DNA of 64,000 nucleotides from Calamus simplicifolius. Taxonomy: Eukaryota; Streptophyta; Magnoliopsida; Arecales; Arecaceae. A program made the translations under genes and the position numbers. Each line of letters starts with the position of its first letter. The first letter of the stretch is position 1. The stretch is taken from the NCBI GenBank assembly GCA_900491605.1, contig UESW01004354.1, positions 691,189 to 755,188 of the forward strand, read 5' to 3'. Under the pieces are notes generated by a model that was given only the letters and a program-made list of their open reading frames with translations, was not told the DNA's origin and made no database searches. Positions 46,418 through 58,868 of this stretch are shown in pieces.

Positions 46418-47780
46418 ATCATGTTAAATTGACACAATATAATTCACTTAACACGGATGTGACTCATTTAATTAATAATGCATTTATTTTTAAATTTTAA
46501 TAGTATAAAGATAAAAAAAGTAACATTCATTTTTAAAAAAAATTATGTTACAAGTAACCTTTATATAAAGAAAAAAAAAACTGAAAAAAAAGATCATTAA
46601 CAAACTATGTTAATTAGGATTTAGGACATAATTATTTCATTTTCAAGTTGACAAACAAATACATGATATGACATGAATATTACATGACTATTTTATATAT
46701 AATTATATCGATATGATTATAATAGAAATTTACTTAAATTCAACCTAAATTCATACATTTAAATTAGGTTCGATGCCATTCCTACCCTATCAATTTGATA
46801 AATAGATAGTTTTCTTATTTATTTTTTTAAAAAAGAAAGTCCAAACTGTAAATCTAAATTTGACTTTTACTTACAGGAATAGATCGTTTTTTCAAAACTT
46901 TGCTTCACCATATAGCTCTGTACAACATCCGCAAATAATTAAAAAAATATGCCATTTGTTCCGCATGCCTCTTTGGCACATATGGAGACGATCAAGATCA
47001 AAATATTTAAATCAATGTACTGAATGGGCGCCCTATATTTAAATCAGCGTGCACATGTGAGATTTTTTTAGTAAAAAGTAAATGCGAGCCAGATGCTCTG
47101 TTAACATAAAACACAATTCGATGCAGAAATTGATTCAAGTCATCTGAAATAGCTAGCAGATAAAAAGACGCTTGGCAAGTTATAAGCCAGTGTGATATGC
47201 AATGCAACCAATAATAATTGATTTTGGATCTACATCTGAAACTGACGCGTATATGAAGCTATTATCCCAATTAGGTCTGAAATGGATCGGTTAATAAACG
47301 GTATGTGTTGGGCAATTTATCAGAGAATTCTTGTAGGACGTTCTATTTTTTTTTTTTTTTTTGTTCTCTGGGAAAATTTTCTTCCTCTTTTTAATTTGGC
47401 TCTCCAGATGCCTAGAATTATTCGGGATTTCCATCAGCAACTAACCCAAGTTTAGTGTTCTTATTTAAGGTCAACACGGACTGACTTTATTGGCGTGATG
47501 TACAGTAAACTTTTTCATAATTACAGTCTTCAAGATTGTACAACGGATTATATTCACAATTCTAGTAAATAGCTTTATACTTATGCTTTTACCAACTGCA
47601 CCTTAAAGCTACCGTTCATACATTGGTATAGTGCTTAATGTTTATCTGGTTCTCTTTCTATAAAGGAAGAATTAGATTTAATTAGTTATATATCTGGTGA
47701 TCTTTAATCCATATTGATGATGTCTGATCACCTTAAGCTAATGTCCTTGAGCTTCAGTGGAAGTACCATCAAATTGCTAA
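46418..47780. other. AT-rich intergenic sequence between elements B and C
   Basis: No gene, RNA or clear repeat seen, apart from a T run near 47347. Confidence 0.45.
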
Positions 47781-48846
47781 AGAAGTTTCGCTCCGGCATC
47801 GGGATTTGCAAGAAGTTTCGGAAATCGGATATTTCGGCAGAGATCCTCCGACGCTCAAGTTAGTGATCAGAATTACAGTCGTGAGCTTGAGGAAGCTAGA
47901 GAAAGAGAGAGAGTTAGGAAAAAGATGATCCAAACTTTTTTAAGTGTTTTAAGTGCTCATACCTTCATCAGGAGTCCCTCTTACCCATTTTATTGATACT
48001 TGGGGTCTGTGTAACTTGCTTCGAAAGCTTTGGAATCTCATGATGATCCACGACCTTTGCCAATGGAATGTCAGAACTAATGGGATTTACCCTATCTGAA
48101 CTGAGTAATTGGTACTTTTTATGGCAGATGACGACTATTTGGGCCTATCTTGATCAGAGCCATTAATGCTTCATGATGGATTATGACTTCTTGGGCTTAT
48201 TTTGATCAGAGTCATCAATGCTTTATGATGGATTGTGACTTCTTGGGCTTGCACCGTAATCGATGGAGTTTGTGTTATTAGACATATATGACTCAGAGAT
48301 GATCAGTGGGTTCAGCCTTGTCAGAGGTGAAGGCTTGCTAGGGAAGCTGAAGTTAATCTTAGAAATAAGACAAAATAAGAATAGGGGCCGCTCAGGAACA
48401 AGGGCCACTTCAGGGCCGATCATGAATTAGAGCCGCCTAGAAGCCGGGGCCGCCTAGGAGCCAGGGCCACCTTGGGGCCGCTTTAGGGCCAATTATAAAC
48501 TGGGGCCGCCTAGGAGCTGGGGCCACCTTGGGGTCGCTTAGGAACAGGGGCCACTTCAGGGCTGATTATAAACTGGGACCGTCTAGGAGCCAGAGCAGCC
48601 TAGGAGCCGGGGCCACCTTGGAGCCGCTCAGGAACAGGGGCCGCTTCAGTACTGATTATGAACTGGGACCGCCTAGGAGCTGGGGCCACCTTAGGGCCAC
48701 TCAGGAATAGAGGCCGCTTTAGGGCCGATTACGAACTGGGGCCGCCTAGGAGCCGGGGCCACCTTGGGGCCGCTGTTATCCTAGCTACTCACGTCGTTAG
48801 GTAATTTTGGCCGTTAACCCCTACGTGGTTTTTATCAGCCATATCA
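47780..48846 (-). repeat. 3' LTR of element C (outer end approximate)
   Basis: On the minus strand it starts TGATATGGCTGATAAA after the polypurine tract. An array of GGGGCCGCCTAGGAGC-type units fills 48385-48780 (+ strand view). The block ACTTGAGCGTCGGAGG at 47845-47860 (minus) is shared with the LTR of B and marks the R/U5 side. The end near 47780 is an estimate. Confidence 0.6.
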
Positions 48847-48862
48847 TATGCCCCCCGCTCCT
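48847..48862 (-). other. polypurine tract of element C
   Basis: On the minus strand AGGAGCGGGGGGCATA abuts TGATATGG. Confidence 0.8.
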
Positions 48863-49398
48863 GAGTCTTGGTGCTCACGCGCACAGTGTGTGCCAAGAGA
48901 AAGGAGCGTAAACTCCTCCGATCGCCATTAATTAGCGGAGGCGGGCGCTTGTCCTTGAGAAGGTAAAGTCTTTTCGAAGTCTTCTCATCATTTAAGGAAT
49001 GGCATTGGAAGCAATGTGGTCTGTGGGGGGATTGAGGAAAATATTCCTTGAGCAACGAAAAAGGATGGAGTGCCATTATTGGATTATTCTTATCTGTGTT
49101 CCATCATTGAGTATGGATCGCACCATTTATGCATCACCGAGGCGTCGTATCTCGAACGATGGATGGTTTGCGGACAGCTGGATGTTATCTCCATTCATGA
49201 ATCTTCATGTGGCACTATAGTGGGCAAGATATTCAAAAATCGCATTTAAAGACTATTTTGCCCGCCCCTTCGGGCCTTTCACGCCCCCATTACCTCCCTT
49301 GTGCTTTCTTCGCCTTCTGAGCCTTCTGAGTTTCAAGCTTTTGCCTTTGTCCCTTTACTTTCTTTGCTTTTTCCTCTAATAAATTTTGATTTCCGTAG

Positions 49399-51740
49399 GA
49401 AAGGTAAGAGCCCCATGGTTGATCCCTCCAGGAAGAAGATCCTCCAGGCACGGCGCTGAACCCCTTGTGGTATCTCCATCCGCGATTGCTCAGCGACCAG
49501 AGCCCAACCACCACCTATGGCCTCTTTCCCACCACCTATGGCTTCTTCTCCACCTCCTAGGGTTTCTTCTCCACCTCCTAGGGTTTCTCCTCTGTCTCCT
49601 AGGATTTCCTCTCGATCATCTAGTCGCGCAGCATCTCCGTCGGCTACCCTCTCTGAGTCCATAGGTCCGGAGAGGATAGTCTCCACCATGACCGCCCAAG
49701 ACCTAAAGAACCTTAGGGTTCAATATAGAATTCCTGATAGTGTCTGCATCTTCGCTTCCCGCTCTGGTGACAAGGTGACCTTCAATCAGTCTGGTGGGAT
49801 TGCCTTGTATGAAGAATTTTTAAGAGTGGGCTTCGTCTTCCTCTTCATCCATTCTTTCTGAATCTCCTAGATAGCTATGACCTTGTCCCGGCGTAGCTAA
49901 CTCCGAATTCCATTCGGATTATCTGTTCCTTTATTGTTCTTTGTTATTTTCATGGCATCCATGCCCGAGTTTCTTTATTTCGGACATTGTATAAACTTCG
50001 TAATCCCAGTAAGGCCGGGTGGTGGAGCTTTACCTCCAGACCCAAAAGAACCCTTAAACTTGACCTATCCTCCAAAATCAAGGGATGAAAATCTCAATTT
50101 TTTTATATTCATTTGGAGGGGGTGAAGATGGGCTGGGGCGTTCCCAACACCAGTCCTAATAAGAATGCAACTATAAATGAGGTAGACTAGGAGATTTTTG
50201 ATGCACTGATCTCATTCGATTTTCCTTCTTGCCAGGACCTTCTATCGGAGGGCAACCTTCGTGATTCCGGCATAGCACCAGTGGCCGGCGCAGTATTGGT
50301 GTCGCCCACACCAACACCCGATGAGCGCCATATCTCCTTAGTCATCATTCATTCCTTTATTTTTATTTTTTTTAAACTCCCATCTTCGTTTTCTTGTGCA
50401 GCAATGAAGTTTTCTCCTAACTTTTTGGTGGCGGGCCTCTGCAAATGAAAAGAGACCGCCGGCGACATAGTGAGGGCAAAACCTAGAAAGGCTCACTGGG
50501 AAGAACAGGGTGGGTCATCTCGGTCACCCATGGCTCCTTCCGCTGCTCCCAAGGCTGCCTTGGTGGAAGAGCCGAGAAGGGAGGATCCCCCCGCTGAAGT
50601 ACCAGCAGCAGGGGTTCCCTCTGTGGAAGTCGAGGCGGGGCCGTCGAAGGAGGAACCCTCGGCCACCGTCGAATCTGAAGGTGAGGCCATGTTGGAGGTG
50701 AGGGTTGGGACACCTCCGTTGGTGAAAGTCGAGGAGGATACCCCGCCGGCCACCCAACCGATGCTGGAGGAAGGAGGGATGTCCCCTACTAGCGAACCCA
50801 GGAGTCGACCCTCCCGGGTGATGGCGATGAATCGTGGTCAGCTAGCGGAGCATGTACTGAGGCGGTCCAGCCTTCCAGGCTTCCAGGCCAAGCTCCGCTG
50901 CCTACTCGTTGCTGATGCTCTTGACACTCTTTTCACTGCTTCCCTTCAGGTATGTCTGTTGATTTTGTTTCTCTTTTATATTGATCTTAATCAGAGTTTT
51001 TAACTAATTACTTTGCACAGATGTCCAACGGCCTCTTTGTCTTTTAGGATATTTGCGTCGGGGCCGCCAAAACCCGGGCCGACACCTTGGCTAAGGAATT
51101 GACCGAGGTCCAGGCCTAAGAGAAGAAGGTGGCCAGTGAGCTCCAAGTCGCTCAGGAGGGGAGCCGCTTTTTAAAAGCTCAGGTAGAGGAAGCCGAAAGC
51201 AAGGCCAGAGTCGTCGAGGCCAAGCTGATGGATGCCATGATGAGGCTAAGGCTGACTAAGGAGAGGCTAGAAAGTGCTCTCCTCAGGCTGGAGAATGCTA
51301 AGGAGAGGGCCGATAAGGCCAAATCTGAGGCCCTAGCTGCCCTGGAGAAGTTGGCCATCGCGGAGGCAGACGCTCGAACCTTCTGGGAGAATCATACCGC
51401 CGCCGAGGCTCAGGTCTGCGAGGTAGTAAAAAAATTGGCTGCTGTCGAAGTCCAAGCAATAGAGAAGGTGGCCGCTGCCGAGGCTCAAGCTATGGAGAAG
51501 ATGGCCACTACCGAGGCTCGAGCTCGGGAGGCCATGGAGCAGTACAAAGGTTCCACTGCCTTTGGTGCCAAATTGAGTGAAGAGGCTATGGATGCCTTCT
51601 CCCACAACATCGAGAGGTGTAAAGAGAGGGTCTTGCGGACCTTTAAAATAAGTGGCCTGGAACGCCATCGGCCTGAGAATGAAGAGGGGGATTCGGAGAG
51701 CAGCGACACTAAAGATGGGCCGAGACCCTCCGAACCTTAG
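49399..51740 (+). pseudogene. element C antisense gene: Transposase_28-like domain, coiled coil, acidic tail; two introns
   Basis: The N-terminal motif RKGKSPMVDPSRKKILQARR parallels that of element A. A Ser/Pro-rich spacer (49510-49650) precedes the domain: AQDLKNLRVQYRIPD, LYEEFLRVGF, LTPNSIRIICSFIVLC across frames, and SRPKRTLKLDL. Intron 1 is probably 50341-50401, with a decayed donor GTCATC and acceptor TTGTGCAG; the next exon starts CAATGAAGTTTTCTC as in A. Intron 2 is 50950-51020 (GTATGT...TTTGCACAG), followed by MSNGLFVF. The coiled coil (51129-51600, Ala/Glu/Lys heptads) is open for 203 codons, followed by EAMDAFSHNIERCKERVLRT and a tail rich in Glu/Asp ending at 51740. TAG at 49894-49896 falls where A has Gln (PAQLTPN). 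Other breaks are near 49470, 49860 and 51050-51120. Confidence 0.75.
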
Positions 51741-52079
51741 AGTTTATTTCTTTTCTATTTTCCAAACACTTTGTAATCCGACTAATGTCGGTCTTTTATA
51801 TGGCATTATCATTAAATTTAATGAAAGAAAAAATTTTGTTTAAACATAATGAACTTATCTCTTTGTAGCGCCTTAATCTTTTAGTGATCATATCTTGGCT
51901 TTAGCCTTCAGAATCGATAAGGTACACCTTCAGTCTCTTGAGTACATTTAGAGAATTGGCAATTTGATGCGCTTCATAGGAATGTTTTAGGTTTGCCTTA
52001 GTCTTCCAAGTTTTTGTTGAAGTGTTCCTTGGATACTGGTAGCAGCCATCGCTCCACAGATTCTTTGGTGCCATCTCGG

Positions 52080-53475
52080 GAGTTTAAATCGGGGCCACCG
52101 AGACCGTAGGACTTGAACCGCCTCAGGAGGTTTCTCGATGCCGGCCTGGGGGTTTCCTTATGATCACGGGGCCGCCGAGGTCCTTTTGAAAACTACCACG
52201 GGGGTTTCTCAGTGCCAGCCCGAGAGTTTGACTCGGGGCCGTTGAGATAATAGGAATTGAACTACCTCAGGGGTTTCTCAGTGCCGGCCCGGGGGTTTCC
52301 TTACGATCACGGGGCCGCCGAGGTCCTTTTGAAAACCATCATGGGGGTTTCTCAATGTCGGTCCGGAAGTTTGACTCGGGGCTGCCAAAACCGTAGGACT
52401 TGAACCACCTTAGAGGTTTTTCGGTGCTGGCCCGAGGGTGTCCTTACGATCATGGGGCTGCCGAGGTTCTTTTGAAAACTACCATGGAGGTTTCTTAGTG
52501 CCGACCCAGGAGTTTGACTCGGGGCTGCTGAGACCGTAGGAATTGAACCACCTCGGGGGTTTATCGATGCCAGCTTGGGGTTTTCTAACGATCACGGGGC
52601 CGCTGAGGTCCTTTTGAAAACTACCACAGAAATTTTTTGATGTCGGCCCAGGAGTTTGACTCGGGGCCGCTGAGACCGTAGAAATTGAACCACCTTGGGG
52701 ATTTTCGGTGCCGGTCCGGAGGTGTCCTTATGATCACGAAGCCGCCGAGGTCCTTTTAAAAAATACCACGGGGGTTTCTCGGTGCCGGCCTAGGAGTTTG
52801 ACTTGGGGTCGCCGAGACCATTGGAATTGAACCACCTCGGGGGTTTCTCAGTGCCGGCCTGGGGGTTTCCTTATGATCATGGAGCTGTTGAAGTCCTTTT
52901 AAAAGCTACCACGGGGTTTTCTCAATACCGGCCCGGAAGTTTGACTCAGGGCTATCGAGACCGTAAGAATTGAACCACCTCGGGGGTTTCTCGGTGCCGG
53001 CCTGGGGGTGTTCTTACGATCATGGGGCCGATGAGGTCCTTTTGAAAACTACCACGAGGGTTTCTTGATGCTGGCCCAGGAGTTTGACTCGGGACTACCG
53101 AGACCATAGGAATTGAACCATCTCGGGGGTTTCTCGGTGCCAGCCCAAGGGTGTCCTTACGATCATGGGCCACCGAGGTCCTTTTAAAAACTATTAAGGG
53201 AGTTTCTCGGTGCTGGTCCGGAAGTTTGACTTTGGGCCATCGAGACCGTAGGACTTGAACTGCCTCGGAGGTTTCTCGATGCCGGCCCGAGGGTGTCCTT
53301 ACGATCATAAGGCCATCAAGGTCCTTTTGAAAACTGCCACGGGGGTTTCTCGATGCCGATCCAGGAGTTTGACTCGAGACTGCTGAGACCGTAGGAATTA
53401 AACCACCTTGGGGGTTTCTCGGTACCAGCCCAGGGGTTTCCTTACGATCATGGGGCCGCTAAGGTCCTTTTCATA
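52080..53475. repeat. 143-bp tandem array in the 3' region of element C (about ten copies)
   Basis: The mark GATCAC/GATCAT recurs at 52162, 52305, 52448, 52590, 52732, 52875, 53018, 53161, 53303 and 53446, a period of 142-143 bp. Copies differ by several percent. Each has GGTTTCTCGGTGCCGGCC twice and a CGTAGGAATTGAACC block. It lies between the 3' ends of the antisense gene and pol. Confidence 0.9.
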
Positions 53476-53541
53476 ATTTTCAAACCGATTAGAAGGATGC
53501 AATTGAAAACTTTTCTTATATTTATTGGCTAAGTATACTCA

Positions 53542-56500
53542 CTATTGATAATACCGACGAAGGTTGTCCATATTCCAAGTACGTGGAATTATCCGTCCAT
53601 AGAGCTCCTCGAGTCGGTATATTCCTTAGCGAAGTGCTTCGGTAACTCGATAGGACCCCTTCCAATTTGAAGATAGCTTGCCTCTTTTGATTGGCTTAGA
53701 TACCTCGGCCTTTTTGAGGATTAAATCTTATGAGCGGAATGTCTTGAGGTGGACTCGAGCATTATAATATTTTGTTGCTCGCTGGCAAAAGATAGCCATC
53801 TTGAGTCGTGCCCAGTCCTGAATCTCATCGATGAAGTCGAGGTCGGCCTTTAGCTAGTCAAGATTATCTTCTTCATTATATGATTCCACCCGAGGGCTTG
53901 AAAGATCAATCTCTACTGGAATGATCGCTTCGGATTCGAAGACAAGACTAAAAGGAGTCTCCCCTGTAGAGATTCTTGGAGTCGTGTAGTATGCCCATAA
54001 TACACTTGGGAGTTCCTCCATCCATTTGCCTTTGAACTAATCCAATCAGGTTCTAAGTCCTCGAAGGATGGTCTGATTCATGACTTCTACCTCTCCATTG
54101 GTTTGTGAATACCCGACAGAAGTGAAATGATGGCCAATATTCAACTTAGTGCAAAAAGTCTTAAATGCAACATTATCGAATTATCGACCATTATCGATGA
54201 TAATAGTATAGGGTAGGCCAAACCAGCAGATAATAGATTTTTAAAAGAATATCTTTACCTTGTTCTCTATAATTTTGGCTAACGCCTCGACTTCAATCCA
54301 TTTGGTGAAGTAGTCGATAGCGATAAGTAAGAACCTTCGTTGATCCGAAGCCAGGGGGAATGGTCCAAGGATATCCATTCATCACTGAGCAAAATGCCAC
54401 GGAGCAGAGAGCGGACTTAGCTAAGAGGTCGGTTGTCACTGAATATTGAAATATCGCTGACAGCTATCGCACTTCTGGACTAGCTCAGCAGTATCTTTTC
54501 ACATAGTGAGCCAATAGTACCACTAGCGAAGAGCTTTGTGCGCCAGTGATCTGCCCCCCAGGTGATTTTCACATATGCCCTCATGGATCTCTCTGAGTAT
54601 ATAGTTCGCGTTTGTAGGGCCGACACATTTGAGAAGAGGATAAGAGAAAGACTTCTTGTATAACTGTCCATTTAGCAATACAAACTTAGGGGCCCTCCAC
54701 TCAGTAGCCTAGCTTCTACAAGATCAATGGGAAGAGTACCATCAGAAAGATAGCGAATATAAGTATCCATCCATATTGACTCCTGAGTCACTGGTAGAAC
54801 TTCTTCCACTGTGTCAATACTCGGGAGCTCCAGATGCTCGACATATGTTCTTCCTAATGTGTTATCTACCGAAGTAGCTAGCCGCGACAAGGTATCGGCT
54901 CTAGCATTTTCGCCTCTGGGAATATAACTGATAGTAAAATAAGCCAATGAAGGGGTCAATGACTTAACATTATTTAGATATCGAGACATAACGGGGTCTT
55001 GAGCTTCATACTCCTTAGTAATTTGTTCGAAGATGAGCTGAGAGTCAGTGAAGGCCATGAGGTGCTTTACTCCAAACTCCCGTGCGAGCTTAATTTTGGC
55101 CAATAAGGCTTCATACTTGGCTTGATTATTTGTAGCTTTAAAGAGAAATCGAAGAGCGTACTCCAATACTATGCCCTTTGAATTTGCAAGGATAAGACCA
55201 GCTCCACTTCCTTGAGAGTTGGAGGCACCATCGATATGGAGGATCCAAGCCTCCACCGCATCTTCATCAGCATTTGAATATATCATTGGGAAGTCCTTAG
55301 GTTGCTCTTCTATCCAGGTGCATTCCACTAGAAAGTCCGCCAGCACCTGGGACTTCACGACAGATCGGGATTGAAATGAAAGATTGAATTCTCCCAATTT
55401 GATTGCCCATTTAGCCAGCTGACCTGAGTGTCAAGATGAGCCAGAACAACTCTAAGAGGTTGGTCCGTGAGTACCACGATCGAATGGGCTTGAAAGTATG
55501 GCATGAGACGCTGAGCAGAGATAATTAGAGAAAAATAATTTTTTTGGTTCTGAAGTACTTGGCCTCCGTATTATGGAGCACTTTGCTGGTGTAGTAGATG
55601 AGCTTCTATGCTTCATCAAAGTCAAGGCATACCAGAATAGAATTGACGGCCTCTAGGGAGGCAGCAAGATAAAGGAAGAGCTTTTCTTCTTCCTTTGGCT
55701 TTGATAGTAGTGGCGGTGTGGACAAAAAATTTTTCAGCTCTTCGAAGGCTTTTTGACAACTTTTCATCTACTCAAAGCGTTTTCCTTTCGTAGAGCTTTG
55801 AAGAAGGGCATATATCTCTCAGCTGATCTCGATAAGAATCGGCTTAGAGTAACCACTCTTTCAATAAGCCGTTGCACCTCATTTTTATTGACTGATTGCC
55901 TTATATCAAGGATAGCATGTATCTTCTTTGGATTTGCCTTAATCCCTCGCTGGATTACCCAAAAGCTCAAGAATTTTTTGATGGTGATCTCCAATGCACA
56001 CTTGCGAGGATTGAGCTTCATTTGGTAGCATCGAAGGTTACTGAATGTTTCTTCTAAATTGGCGACATAGTTGGCAATGCAGGTACTCTTAGTTAGTATA
56101 TCATCCACATACACCTTCATGTTACGTCCGATCTAGTCTTTAAAGAGCTTATTCATTAGTCTCTGATAAGTAGCTCCTGCGTTCTTCAACCCAAAGGGCA
56201 TTACCTTATAGCAATAGATGCCTTTCTCAATGATGAAAGAGGTATTTTCTTCATCTGCTGGATCCATCTTTATTTGGTTGTACCCAGAGAAGGCATCCAT
56301 AAAGCTAAGGAGTTCATAGCCAGATGTAGAGTTCATCAATTGGTCAATCTGCGGTAGTGGAAAGCTATCTTTATGACATGCTTTATTGAGATCGGTATAG
56401 TCGATGCAAATTCTTCAACTTTCGTTGGCTTTTCGCACTATCGCTACATTGGCTAACCAGTCCAGGTATTGTGCTTTTCGGATATGGCCGGCAACAAGCA

Positions 56501-57916
56501 GCTTGTTGACCTTTTCATCAATGGCTCTCTACCGCTCAAGGGCAAAACTCTCTTCTTTTGGCGGACAGTCTGGTACTTCGGATCAACATTAAGCTTATGA
56601 GTGATTACCTCTGAAGGAATGCCGGGCATGTCCGCAACTGACCAGGCAAAGACATCTGAGTTCGCCCATAAGAAAGTAAGGTGTTGATTCTTCATCTTCA
56701 AGGAAAGAAGCTCGCCGATTTGTACAGTCTTCATAGGGTCGCCCCCTAGCGGATAGGATAATAAGTGCTCGGTCGGCTCTCCCCTTCTTTCAGATTCTTT
56801 GGGATCGAGCAACACTGAGGTCGATGGAATCACCGCCTCTTGAGGGCAGGGAGCCATATGATAGCACAGTTGCACTGAATTTTGCTTCCCATGCATCTCG
56901 CCAATTCTTCCACTGGTGAAAAATCTCACGAGCAGGCGTTTAGTAGATATCACCATGCCAAAGAGGTTTAAGCTAGGCCGACCGAGGATGACATTGTAAG
57001 CTAAGGGCACTCAGGCTACCAAAAATCTCATTAGGACAATGCTTTGGCATGGTGGTGACCCTGCCGTGACTGGCAGAGTAATTATGCCCTCCACCTCACT
57101 GAATCTCCTATGAATCCGATAAGGGGTATAGTCACTGGTTGGAGAGAGCTAGGAGATAAGTTCATCCGAATAAAGACATTATAAGTGAGGATGTTAGTAG
57201 AGCTTCCACTATCCATCAGAATTCTTTTTACAAGATGCTTAGCGATTGTTATGGAGACAACGATGCTATCATCATTCATATTACCCCCTCCCGCTAATTT
57301 TTCTTCAGAAAAAGAAATTACATTTTCTATTCCCTCCTCACTCTTTAATCTTTTGGAAGGCATAGCTGCCCCCCAGTAAAGCATGCCTACGGTGCACTCC
57401 GTCGAAGCATTATCGATATTGGCTTGAGTAGGCGAAGGTCCTATTAGAGCTGGGATGGCCAGAGGTCCCTTCTTCTAGATAAACTTTCCGAGATAGCCCT
57501 GCTGGATGAGCTCCTTAATGGCATGCTTCAGATTATGACAATCTTCAGTGTCATGACCATAATCTCTGTGGAAGCGGCAGTAACGACTCTGATCGCGAGC
57601 GACGTCCGTCCTCAGTGGAGGAGGACGTCAGAGATAGGGCTTGCTCTCAATCTTCAAAATATATGAGACCTGGGGTCAAGAAAAGGTGTAAAATTCTCTT
57701 CTCTGGGTGCAAAGTTTCAGTGCCGATTATCTGACCGGTGCGGGGGCTCAGGCTTTTTGGGAGAAGGTCCGCTTGTCTCTGCGCAGACTAGTTTCTTGCT
57801 GGATCCTCTTTCAGTATCCCTCCGAGTGAAGTCAGCTTCGTCAGCATGGATATTTTTCTACGCATAGCTTAGAAGCTCAGCATAAGAATTGAAACGTCTT
57901 TTGTCTAGCGAATAGG
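53542..57916 (-). pseudogene. pol: element C gag (C-terminal part) and pol, broken
   Basis: On the minus strand: gag zinc knuckle near 57545-57590 (CRFHRDYGHDTEDC). Protease has DSGSS near 57200 in the frame 57384-57082. RT (56650-55764) has MDAFSGYNQIKMDPADEE, MPFGLKNAGATYQRL and YVDDI at about 56098-56112. The first RNase H is about 55800-55300. The second RNase H lies inside the open 241-codon frame 55397-54672 (HIDGASNSQGSGAG, NNQAKYEALL, FTDSQLIF). Integrase (54640-53542) is badly broken but shows IAIDYFTKWIE near 54300 and ends TAG at 53542-53544. Everything upstream of the zinc knuckle is missing. Confidence 0.85.
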
Positions 57917-57917
57917 N
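57917..57917. other. single N: assembly join or unresolved base
   Basis: The only N in the window. Left of it is minus-strand gag of element C; right of it is plus-strand RT of a B-type element, starting in the middle of a conserved block. Both elements lack their other half at this exact point. Confidence 0.9.
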
Positions 57918-58868
57918 CTTCATAACCGACCGAGGTACTTACTGTTACCGTGTTATGCCTTCGGTCTTAAAAATGCAGGTGCCACCTACCAAAGGCTGGT
58001 CAACAAGTTTTCAAAGAGCAAATCGGCCGGAACATGGAGGTATATGTCGACGACATGCTGGTCAAGAGCAAAGAAGCGTCACAGCACGTCGAGGATCTCT
58101 CGGAAAGCTTCGCGACACTCTGCAAATATTGGATGAAGCTCAACCCAACTAAGTGCGCCTTCGGCGTCAACTCTGGGAAGTTCCTCGGCTTCATGGTTTC
58201 CCAACGGGATATCGAAGCTAACCCCAGAAGATCCAGGCTCTTCAGCATATGGCACCCCCGGCATCTATTAAAGAAGTCCAGTGCCTAACTGGGAGAATAG
58301 CAGCCCTTAACCGCTTCGTGGCTCGGTCTGCCGAAAGATGCCTCCCTTTCTTCAAAACTCTCCGGTCGGCTAAGAATTTCCAATGGTCTTCCGAGTGTCA
58401 AAAATCATTCAAGATCTCAAGAAGTACCTCGGCTCTCCCCCTCTCCTAAGCAGTCCAAATCCTGGGGAAATTTTGTTCCTGTATTTGGCTGTCTCGGAAG
58501 GTGCCGTTGGCTCGATGTTGGTCAGAGAAGAAAATAAGGCCCAGAAGCCAATTTATTATGTCAGCAAACTGCTTCGAGATGGAAACGAGGTATACCCGGA
58601 TTGAGAAGATGGTGTTAGCCTTGATAACCTCAGTCCGAAAGTTGCGGCCATACTTCCAAGCACATTTTGTGACGGTCCTGACTGACTAACCCATCAAGGC
58701 GGTGGTCCATCGTCCGAGACATCGAGGAGGATGACTAAATGGGCCGTCGAGCTGAGCGAGCACGACATTCGATTCCAGCCTTGCCCGACCATCAAAGCTC
58801 AGGTGCTAGCTGACTTCCTCTTCGAATGTACCATCCCGGAGGACGGCTCCACTCCCAACTCCCCCGAG
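57918..58868 (+). pseudogene. pol: fragment D: B-type reverse transcriptase and RNase H piece
   Basis: It starts with FITDRGTYCYRVMP, equal to element B near 34658, and follows B closely through YVDDM (about 58040) and the first RNase H to ECTIPEDGSTPN (about 58850). Single-base losses break the frame several times. At 58859-58868 the sequence switches from pol to LTR. Confidence 0.85.

Larger units (their letters stand above)
47780..57916 (-). mobile_element. element C: Tat-lineage LTR retrotransposon, 5' part missing
   Basis: Read on the minus strand it holds the gag C-terminus, protease, RT, RNase H, second RNase H, integrase, a 143-bp array, the antisense gene, a polypurine tract (48847-48862) and the 3' LTR (48846 down to about 47780). 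LTR start TGATATGGCTGATAAA and the GCATA polypurine ending match element A, so C belongs with A. The 5' LTR and most of gag are absent: the sequence stops at the N at 57917. The lower end of the LTR cannot be fixed without its partner. Confidence 0.82.
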
